From an uncultured Anaerolineae bacterium (GTDB lineage Bacteria; Chloroflexota; Anaerolineae; B4-G1; DUEL01), in the NCBI GenBank assembly GCA_937942115.1, contig CALDFY010000234.1, positions 1 through 11,169 of the forward strand: a DNA stretch of 11,169 nt, written 5' to 3'. This document shows positions 6,007 through 11,088 of the stretch, piece by piece. Each line of letters begins with the position of its first letter. Within the stretch, counting starts at the first letter, position 1. The position numbers and the translations under genes are program-made. Under the pieces are notes generated by a model. That model did no database searches and was not told where the DNA came from. It saw only the letters and a list, made by a program, of their open reading frames with translations.

Positions 6007-7791
6007 TCATCGTCCACCGGAAGTCAGGTCTTCCCGTATCCAGAGGATGACCGAATCGGCCGGAGGGGGCGGGGAGAGGGGGGCCCGGTATAGTCCCCAG
6101 CGGACCCATTCGTGGAGGGTTCGGGGCGGAGACCAGGCCCGGCGGAGGGTGAAGGAGGTGCCGTAGTAGCCTTCGGGAACGGAGGCTCCGGCGGGAGCAA
6201 TAATGACAGCCGCAGTAGCGCAGGATTCATCTTGCGCACCCCCGAAATCCCGCAGGGCCCAGGCCACCGCCGGGTCGGGGTGCGCCAGCCGGAGGCGGCA
6301 CTCCGCTTCGCCCCGTGCGGGGGTCTGGGTCAGAATCCGCTGCGTCTCCGCCGCCAGCCGGTGCAGGTCAGGGGCCACCGGGTCGGAGACGGCCCCCGGC
6401 GCGCAGGTCGGCTCGCCCGGGCAGACCTGGGCCACCCGCCACCCGGCCGCGAAGGTGGCCGCCAACAGGACGATGCCCACCACCAGCGCGGCCCGGTACA
6501 GGACGAACAGCAGCGCGCGCCGGCCGGCTTCCTCCGGGGTCTCACCTCCTTCGGGGACGGAGAGGGCGATACCGAAGAACGGGACCAGCAGGACCTGGAG
6601 GGCGAGCCCGAAGCCCGCCAGGAGCAGGTCGGCGGGCTGGCCGTAGCGGGAGTAGCGGGCCAGGACCAGGCCGGAGTGGGTCCAGAGGGCCAGGGAGAGG
6701 GCGCCGTAGACCCACCCGGAAGCGCCCCGGGCGCTTTGTGGCAGCGCGCGGGCCAGCGCCTCTACTGCCAGCCCGCCCAGACCCGCCAGCGGGAGCAGCC
6801 ACAGGACCGGGGAGAAGGGGGCATGTAGGGGCAACCCTTGCGGTTGCCCCGATGGGGCCGGGGCAAGCCCCAGGGCAGGGGCGAGCCCCAGGGCAGGGGC
6901 AAGCCCTGCCCCTACGATACCGACCACGGCCCAGAAGAGCCAGAGAATCCCCATTCCGTGGCGCCGGGAGAGGGCCAGGGCGGCCCCGGCAATACCGGTC
7001 AGAAGGATCAAGGGTTCGGATAGCACCTGTAGCACAAAATTTATTTTGAGCCCGCCCGGGGCCAGCCAGCGGAGGAATTGTTCCCCGGTTGCAGCCAGCC
7101 CGGCGGGGTGCAGGCCCAATCCGGCGCCGAAAGCGAAGAGGCCCAGGGCGAGGGCCGCCAGCGCGCGCCCCAGCGCGGGGCGGACCATGGGCCAGACCCA
7201 GGGCAACTGTTCCCGCCAGACCCAGAGCCCGGCGGCCAGCGCCAGGGCCAGCCCCAGGAGCAGCCCCCAGGCAGCGGGCCCGGCGGTCAGTGCCAGTGCC
7301 AGCCCGACCCCGCCCAGGGGGATCCAGGCCGACCGCCAGGAGTCCAGGTAGCGGGCGACGGCCCCGACCAGGAGCATCACCCCCAGCGCGGCCGGGACGG
7401 CGCCGTCCAGGGTGCGGGAGAGGGCCAGCAGGGTGGGGGAGAGGGCCAGCATCAGGCCGCTTCCCAGCGCGCCCCAGGGGCCCAGGTACCGCCGCAGGAG
7501 GAGCGGGGTCAGCACCAGCCCGACCCCGCAGAGGGCCGGGACCAGGCGAGCCAGCCCGTCCCCGCCGCCGAACAGGGCGAAGAGGAGGACGTTGGCGTGG
7601 AAGAGGAGGGGCGAAATCGTTTGTGCTTCGGGCGGGATTCCGCCTCCGTGGGCCGTCTGGTAGGCCGCCAGGGCCTGCACCGCCTCGGCGGAGGTGAGCG
7701 GCGCGGCGCCCAGCCCCACCAGCCGCAGGGCAGCGGCGAGGAGGAGAAGGAACACCCAGAGAGGTTTTTCCAGGGAGTCGGTGGTGCGCAT
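6007..7791 (-). CDS. GT39/GT-C-like membrane protein, divergent Agl23 paralogue
   Basis: This 594-aa protein has about ten to twelve predicted membrane helices up to residue about 452. A soluble tail of about 140 residues follows. It resembles the N-terminal two thirds of the downstream 1102-aa protein. TSAEAVQAL aligns with its HDESLHCKF loop, LSRTLDGAVPAAL (Asp129) with YIRHDIPTAL, and the terminal VILWIREDL with FRLYIRKDV. The Asp of the DE pair is Ala35 (Glu36 is kept) and no HGP motif follows, so the catalytic centre may be altered; it could be an inactive partner. The tail has paired cysteines (457, 463, 498 and 524). Three repeat-derived segments lie in frame (residues about 247-255, 293-323 and 518-526). 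The ATG at 7791 lies inside a 7-bp tandem repeat and has no Shine-Dalgarno, so the exact start is less certain than the frame. It starts 64 bp after the DUF2298 gene and ends 53 bp before the Agl23-like gene, so the three probably form one operon. Confidence 0.85.
   Translation of the reverse strand: MRTTDSLEKPLWVFLLLLAAALRLVGLGAAPLTSAEAVQALAAYQTAHGGGIPPEAQTISPLLFHANVLLFALFGGGDGLARLVPALCGVGLVLTPLLLRRYLGPWGALGSGLMLALSPTLLALSRTLDGAVPAALGVMLLVGAVARYLDSWRSAWIPLGGVGLALALTAGPAAWGLLLGLALALAAGLWVWREQLPWVWPMVRPALGRALAALALGLFAFGAGLGLHPAGLAATGEQFLRWLAPGGLKINFVLQVLSEPLILLTGIAGAALALSRRHGMGILWLFWAVVGIVGAGLAPALGLAPALGLAPAPSGQPQGLPLHAPFSPVLWLLPLAGLGGLAVEALARALPQSARGASGWVYGALSLALWTHSGLVLARYSRYGQPADLLLAGFGLALQVLLVPFFGIALSVPEGGETPEEAGRRALLFVLYRAALVVGIVLLAATFAAGWRVAQVCPGEPTCAPGAVSDPVAPDLHRLAAETQRILTQTPARGEAECRLRLAHPDPAVAWALRDFGGAQDESCATAAVIIAPAGASVPEGYYGTSFTLRRAWSPPRTLHEWVRWGLYRAPLSPPPPADSVILWIREDLTSGGR
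6215..6240 (+). repeat. GTAG hairpin element, copy B, inside the 594-aa gene
   Basis: This copy matches copy A at 22 of 26 positions. The stem CGCAGGAT/ATCTTGCG keeps pairing through one G-T wobble. It encodes the GGAQDESCA region (residues about 518-526) in the soluble tail and supplies one of the tail cysteines. Confidence 0.75.
6825..6915. repeat. 91-bp GTAG...CTAC element with 18-bp tandem units inside the 594-aa gene
   Basis: The element starts GTAGGGGC (6825-6832) and ends GCCCCTAC (6908-6915), a perfect 8-bp terminal inverted repeat. Its left hairpin is GCAACC/GGTTGC (6832-6837 and 6842-6847) and its right hairpin is GGGGCA/TGCCCC (6896-6901 and 6907-6912). Between them lie two 18-bp units (6860-6877 and 6878-6895) differing at one base, and the start of a third. 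It is translated without a stop as repeated GLAPAL units (residues 293-323) in a loop between two membrane helices. Its first 23 bases recur exactly, inverted, at 11029-11051. Confidence 0.85.
7029..7053 (+). repeat. GTAG hairpin element, copy C, inside the 594-aa gene
   Basis: GTAG is followed by CACAAAAT and ATTTTGAG around a 2-nt loop. Compared with copy A, the sixth stem base is A instead of G and its partner is T instead of C, a paired change that keeps the stem; one other pair is lost. It is translated as LKINFVLQV (residues about 247-255), very like KINLALL from copy A. Confidence 0.7.
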
Positions 7792-7829
7792 GGTGTAGTG
7801 CGTAGTGCGCAGTGCGTGGTGCGTATTCC
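7781..7829. repeat. Seven 7-bp tandem units (GTAGTGC-like) containing a start codon
   Basis: Reading from 7781, consecutive 7-bp units are GTGGTGC, GCATGGT, GTAGTGC, GTAGTGC, GCAGTGC, GTGGTGC and GTATTCC. The second unit holds the ATG of the 594-aa gene on the minus strand, and the first codes for its residues 2-4. Degenerate units continue to about 7859, up to the stop codon of the DUF2298 gene, so the 64-bp gap between the two genes is almost wholly repeat-derived. Confidence 0.75.
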
Positions 7830-7855
7830 GTGTCTTACGTAGTACGTTGCGCGAA

Positions 7856-10417
7856 CTACGGAATCCGAAAAATCCTCACTCCATTTGTGTCGTAGATAAT
7901 TTCACCGATCCGGGCAAACTTGGCCAGGCCGTCCGGCGGGTAGCGGGATTGTTCCAGCAGGCCCACGTAGACATATTGTATACCATATTGCTTCAGAAGG
8001 GTCAAGGCCTGGTCGGCGTCGGTGGTGGTGTAGAGGGTCTGGATGTCCGGCTCGCGGCGGGCGGGTTCGGCGTAATCGCCGCGCCACTGATGTTCGTGCC
8101 CGCCCCAGCCCAGGGGGGTCGGCAGGCCGGTGAAGGCGGAGACCCGCCCCTCGTAGATGTAGGCCCGGTAGCGGTCGCCCGGGGCCTCCAGGATGACGGG
8201 GACGCCGTCCACGTGCGCGTTCAGCCAGTCTATCGCCGCCATGTCGGGGCCGTAGAGGGTGCGGAGGTGGGCCGCGCCGTCCAGGGTGGGCGGGCCGCCG
8301 TACTCCCGCGCGCGGGTGGGAATCGCCAGCGCCGGGTAGACCAGCCCCAGGGCAACCAGGGCCGCGCCGGCCCACGCGGCCCAGCGCGGTCCCCCAATCC
8401 AGAAGCGGGCCAGCGCGTACGCGGCGGCAATCCCCCACATCGTCCAGGCCTGGAAGTAGAACTTGAAGACGGTGTTCATCCGGGTGCCGAAGTGGTCCCG
8501 GAGGTAGAAGAACTCCACGGCCAGGGTCAGCGCGGCGCCGGCGGCGATGAGGAGTCTCACCCCACCCCCGGCGGCTGCGCCGCCACCCCCTCCCCTCTCC
8601 CGAACTTTGTTCGGGAGAGGGGAGGGGGTCGGGGGGAGGGGTGAGGCCCCCACCAGCAGCGCGGTCAGGAGGAGGGCCGTCCAGGGAGAGAGAAACCGTT
8701 CCCGCAGCCGCCCGAGGATGAGGCGGGGCGCATCCGGGACGGATTCCAGGCCGGGGATGGGCCCGCCGCTGCGCAGCGCGGTCAGGTAGAACCGACCCTG
8801 AGGATGGACCAGGACGGCGAACAGGAGAAGCACCAGGAGGGCCATGACAATCGCCAAACTCCAGAGGGCCACATCTCTCCAGCGGGTTCCCCGCTCCCGG
8901 GCCTCTCCCACCGTCCACACGACGATGGGGAAGAGCAGAGGACCGAACATCACCAGGAATTGGGGCAGACGGGTCGGGTTGAAGAGGTTGGGGAGGATGC
9001 CCGATGCCTGGGAGCGGAGGCCCAGCCAGAAGGGAAGGTAGAAAAGGATGCAGGAGGCAAGAAGCAGGAGGCAGTAGGCGAGGGCGGTTTTCCAGTTTTT
9101 CAGGCCGACGGAAAGGAAGAAAGCAGCAGCGAAGACGGCGAAGTAGACCGGGAGGTCCCAGGTGTTCAGGAATCCCAGGCCGCCCAGGCAGATAATAGAA
9201 GAGAGAATCAGGAGAATCGGAGAATCGGGAGAAGCGGGAGAATCGGGAGAATCAGGAGAATTAGGAGAATCGGGAGAATCAGAAGAATTGGAAGGGTTGG
9301 GAGGGTTGCGAGAAATTCTGTGTGCCCTCTGGGGGGAGAAGAAGAGGTTCAGCGCCAGGGCGAGGGCGAGGAGGGTGAAGGGCAGAGAGAGCAGGTGGGG
9401 GTGCATGTCCCCCAGGATGAAGGAGAAGGCCGGGAATTCGTCAATGACCTCCCAGTCCGCCGGGTGGGCCGGGGTGTGCCAGGGAGCCGTGTCGTGGAGG
9501 ACCCGCGAGGCCTGCCACCACCACATAAACCGGTTCGGCATCCAGGAGCCCTCGGCCAGGGGCGGCGGGGCGACGTTGATGGAGCGGATGTCCAGCCACT
9601 CCCAGAACCCGGCGGAGAGAAGCCCCCGCGCGTGCAGGACTTCCAGCACCCCCTCCAGGTTGCCCATCAGCACCAGCACCAGCGGCCCCAGCAGCGCACC
9701 CCATCGGGCCGCGCGGTCTCTGGCGGACGCGGATGAACGCGGAGGGACGCGGATTTGATCGGATTCTACGGTTTTCTCCTCTCCTGCCAGCAGCACGTAG
9801 ACCAGCCCGTAGGCCCCGGTGACGGTGAGGGCGAAGAGGGACGCGATGCCCAGGTTGAAGGCGACCGTGGAGGGGACGGCGGCCAGATGGGTCAGCATGC
9901 CCATCATCACGTAGCCGAAGTAGTAATAGGAGATGGCGAAGCCGGAAAGCCAGGGGTCGTGGGGCGGGAAGCGGGGGGCCCGCAGGACGGCGTTGAGGAA
10001 CGCAATCTCCATCCACTTTTCCCCGCCCGCCGTCTCAATGCGGGGCATGTGGGCGCGGACGACACACCACAGGGCGAAGGCGAGGGCGAAGAGGAGTTCT
10101 ACGACGGTCGCGTGGCGCAGGGTCGCATGTCGCAGGGGCGCAGGGTCGTTGGGGGAGGGCCGGACGAAGAGCCAGAGGGCGGCACCGGCGAGGGCCATCA
10201 GGAGCAGGGCCGCCACGGCTCCGCCGGGGGTATTCGGCAGCCAGCCGAAGACGGAGAGGAGCCAGAAGAGATACCCACCCACCATCATTCCCAGCGGGCG
10301 GGCGAAGGCATAGCCCTGGCCGGGCATGCGGCGGAAGAGGCGAAGGGTGATCGGCAGCGCCGCCAGGCCGAAGAGTTGCAGGGCGAAATACCAGCGCAGG
10401 GCAAAGACGGTTTCCAT
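7856..10417 (-). CDS. DUF2298 / TIGR03662 'YYY' integral membrane protein
   Basis: This 853-aa, strongly hydrophobic protein matches the DUF2298 (Chlor_Arch_YYY) family, usually about 700-900 aa. Visible conserved stretches are GGEKWMEIAF (131-140), PPHDPWLSGFAISYYYFGY (151-169), IDEFPAFSFILGDMHPHL (325-342), LNTWDLP (417-423), RDHFGTRMNTVFKFYFQAW (640-658) and LPTPLGWGGHEHQWRG (765-780). A final extracytoplasmic domain of about 150 residues follows the last helix. The family is a GT-C-like membrane protein of unknown biochemical function that usually accompanies TIGR03663 proteins, as it does here two genes downstream; a role in lipid-linked glycan transfer is inferred. Four segments look repeat-derived and lie between helices: residues about 93-105, 222-234, 372-401 and 592-621. 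No Shine-Dalgarno precedes the ATG; a dispersed repeat ends four bases upstream of it. I found no better ATG, GTG or TTG start just upstream in this frame, and MxxVFALRWYFALQLFGL fits the family's first helix. Confidence 0.93.
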   Translation of the reverse strand: METVFALRWYFALQLFGLAALPITLRLFRRMPGQGYAFARPLGMMVGGYLFWLLSVFGWLPNTPGGAVAALLLMALAGAALWLFVRPSPNDPAPLRHATLRHATVVELLFALAFALWCVVRAHMPRIETAGGEKWMEIAFLNAVLRAPRFPPHDPWLSGFAISYYYFGYVMMGMLTHLAAVPSTVAFNLGIASLFALTVTGAYGLVYVLLAGEEKTVESDQIRVPPRSSASARDRAARWGALLGPLVLVLMGNLEGVLEVLHARGLLSAGFWEWLDIRSINVAPPPLAEGSWMPNRFMWWWQASRVLHDTAPWHTPAHPADWEVIDEFPAFSFILGDMHPHLLSLPFTLLALALALNLFFSPQRAHRISRNPPNPSNSSDSPDSPNSPDSPDSPASPDSPILLILSSIICLGGLGFLNTWDLPVYFAVFAAAFFLSVGLKNWKTALAYCLLLLASCILFYLPFWLGLRSQASGILPNLFNPTRLPQFLVMFGPLLFPIVVWTVGEARERGTRWRDVALWSLAIVMALLVLLLFAVLVHPQGRFYLTALRSGGPIPGLESVPDAPRLILGRLRERFLSPWTALLLTALLVGASPLPPTPSPLPNKVRERGGGGGAAAGGGVRLLIAAGAALTLAVEFFYLRDHFGTRMNTVFKFYFQAWTMWGIAAAYALARFWIGGPRWAAWAGAALVALGLVYPALAIPTRAREYGGPPTLDGAAHLRTLYGPDMAAIDWLNAHVDGVPVILEAPGDRYRAYIYEGRVSAFTGLPTPLGWGGHEHQWRGDYAEPARREPDIQTLYTTTDADQALTLLKQYGIQYVYVGLLEQSRYPPDGLAKFARIGEIIYDTNGVRIFRIP
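8556..8645. repeat. 90-bp palindromic element inside the DUF2298 gene
   Basis: The core is a perfect 21-bp inverted repeat (8585-8605 and 8609-8629) around a TTT loop, C/T-rich on the left and G/A-rich on the right. It is enclosed by imperfect outer arms, CTCACCCC at 8556 and GGGGTGAG ending at 8645. A small GGCGGC/GCCGCC hairpin (8570-8575 and 8579-8584) sits in the left part. The total of 90 bp equals 30 codons, so the frame is kept. It encodes a Pro/Ser then Arg/Gly-rich segment, residues 592-621, between two predicted helices. Peptides such as TPSPLPNKVRERGGG are typical of such repeats in many annotated bacterial proteins. Confidence 0.88.
9203..9309. repeat. 9-bp tandem array (GAGAATCGG) inside the DUF2298 gene
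   Basis: About twelve units of the form GAGAATCGG or GAGAATCAG run from 9203 to 9309 and decay at the right end. All are 9 bp except one of 8 bp (9212-9219). On the minus strand the 9-bp units encode a Ser-Pro-Asp/Asn tripeptide repeat (residues about 372-400). After the 8-bp unit the frame shifts and the same DNA encodes ILLILS, the start of the next membrane helix. Confidence 0.88.
9725..9755. repeat. GGACGCGGATGAAC dispersed repeat inside the DUF2298 gene
   Basis: This contains GGACGCGGATGAACGCGG followed by a second GGACGCGGATT. A related copy lies at 10421-10451. On the minus strand it encodes IRVPPRSSASA (residues about 222-231), a hydrophilic stretch between two helices. Confidence 0.75.
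10115..10146. repeat. GCGCAGG/GTCGCA repeat inside the DUF2298 gene
   Basis: This is a 32-bp near-copy of the intergenic block at 5969-5998. It encodes APLRHATLRHAT (residues about 92-103), itself a duplicated LRHAT, in a loop after the third predicted helix. Confidence 0.75.
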
Positions 10418-10420
10418 ACA

Positions 10421-10451
10421 GGACGCGGATGAACACAGATGAACGCGGATT
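10421..10451. repeat. GGACGCGGATGAAC dispersed repeat abutting the DUF2298 start codon
   Basis: This consists of GGACGCGGATGAAC, then CAGATGAACGCGGATT. Its first 14 bases are identical to those at 9725-9738. It ends three bases upstream of the ATG of the DUF2298 gene, occupying the place where a Shine-Dalgarno would lie. Confidence 0.75.
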
Positions 10452-10470
10452 CTTCTTTTTGGTCGCCTGG

Positions 10471-10522
10471 GTAGAACAGCCTTTCCAGGCTGTCCCCAAG
10501 GCGGGCTGAAAGCCCGCTCTAC
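10471..10522. repeat. 52-bp GTAG...CTAC element with two hairpins (BIME-like)
   Basis: GTAGA (10471-10475) and TCTAC (10518-10522) form the ends. Inside are two perfect 7-bp stems: ACAGCCT/AGGCTGT (10476-10482 and 10487-10493, 4-nt loop) and GCGGGCT/AGCCCGC (10501-10507 and 10511-10517, 3-nt loop). Two hairpins in opposite orientation, each with GTAG on its outer side, is the layout of bacterial BIMEs made of paired REP units. Confidence 0.8.
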
Positions 10523-10633
10523 GTCTTATCCCGATTCAATGCAGTGCTACTGGTCGCCTGAGGTTCTGGGGGTGATCATGCCCGGATGTGAACTGTTCAG
10601 CCCCCAAATGGGGCTTCGCAAGATGTCATTGCG

Positions 10634-10681
10634 AGTATGCCACGCGCAAGGCGCGCATTCCGGCGGGTCAGAAACGGCAAT
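10634..10681. repeat. Outer direct repeat, left copy
   Basis: This 48-bp segment starts AGTATGCCACGCGC and carries a CGCGC/GCGCG stem (10643-10647 and 10651-10655) with loop AAG. It matches 10817-10864 at about 85% of positions, and the stem is unchanged while the loop differs. The pair brackets the 55-bp duplication. Confidence 0.75.
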
Positions 10682-10688
10682 TGCTTGC

Positions 10689-10743
10689 GTAGCGTAGGCC
10701 GCCAGGCCTGTCAGTGCAGGCGAACAGCCTGCGCTACGCCCTG
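10689..10743. repeat. 55-bp direct repeat, copy 1, with GTAG...CTAC core
   Basis: This is identical to 10749-10803. The core (10689-10737) starts GTAGCGTAGGC and ends GCCTGCGCTAC, terminal inverted repeats matching at 10 of 11 positions. Internal hairpins are AGGCC/GGCCT (10696-10700 and 10705-10709) and GCAGGC/GCCTGC (10716-10721 and 10727-10732). Confidence 0.9.
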
Positions 10744-10748
10744 GGTAT

Positions 10749-10803
10749 GTAGCGTAGGCCGCCAGGCCTGTCAGTGCAGGCGAACAGCCTGCGCTACGCC
10801 CTG
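10749..10803. repeat. 55-bp direct repeat, copy 2, with GTAG...CTAC core
   Basis: This is an exact second copy of 10689-10743, displaced by 60 bp, with a 5-bp spacer. Perfect identity over 55 bp in non-coding DNA indicates a recent duplication or ongoing homogenisation. Confidence 0.9.
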
Positions 10804-10816
10804 TATGTTTCTGGGT

Positions 10817-10864
10817 AGTATGCCACGCGCGAGGCGCGCATTCCTGCGAGTTAGAAACACCAAT
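10817..10864. repeat. Outer direct repeat, right copy
   Basis: This is the second copy of 10634-10681, in the same orientation. Its stem CGCGC/GCGCG is the same and its loop is GAG instead of AAG. GTAG (10815-10818) overlaps its left end, which the left copy lacks. Confidence 0.75.
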
Positions 10865-11028
10865 CACGTCATGTGCAACTTGATTTTCTGAAGACATTTG
10901 CGACCGGTCAAGCGTTGCGGCCAGATTGCCCCTCCCCCTTACCCCCCATAAGCGTTAACTTAAGGCTGGCTTCGGCTCTCCGCTTCTCGCCGCCTCGGGC
11001 GCCGATGGGAAATCGGCCTCCCCCGGGA

Positions 11029-11051
11029 GCAACCGCAAGGGTTGCCCCTAC
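11029..11051 (-). repeat. Isolated GTAG-type hairpin, inverted copy of the left end of the 6825 element
   Basis: On the minus strand this 23-bp stretch is identical to 6825-6847, which lies within the coding sequence of the 594-aa gene. It holds the stem GCAACC/GGTTGC (11029-11034 and 11040-11045) followed by CCCTAC. It shows that this sequence exists outside the gene and is not simply coding sequence. Confidence 0.85.
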
Positions 11052-11061
11052 GCTTTGCGCC

Positions 11062-11088
11062 GGGCGTCAACCTGCTGCGTTGACGCCC
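11062..11088. repeat. Perfect 10-bp inverted repeat
   Basis: GGGCGTCAAC (11062-11071) and GTTGACGCCC (11079-11088) flank a 7-nt loop. There is no T-run on either side, so it is not a standard terminator. A further 8-bp stem, AGGTCGGC/GCCGACCT (11097-11104 and 11109-11116), follows. Both fit the general hairpin-repeat character of this region. Confidence 0.7.

Noticed and set aside
10460..10560. 10-bp direct repeat TGGTCGCCTG at 10460-10469 and 10551-10560 as a target-site duplication
   Set aside because: The enclosed segment has GTAG...CTAC ends that do not abut the repeats on the right side (28 bp away), so a target-site duplication is not supported.
10418..10640. Promoter for the three-gene membrane operon
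   Set aside because: Several TTGAAT- or TAAGAC-like strings occur on the minus strand, but none forms a -35/-10 pair with 16-18 bp spacing that I would defend.
10634..10864. Possible CRISPR array from regularly spaced repeats
   Set aside because: There are only two inner units of 55 bp with a 5-bp spacer, so nothing resembles 24-37 bp repeats with unique 30-40 bp spacers, and no cas gene is present.
10547..10897. Minus-strand open frame of 116 codons in the repeat-rich region
   Set aside because: Its protein contains the duplicated GRSAGCSPALTGLAAYAT, which is just the translation of the 55-bp DNA repeat.
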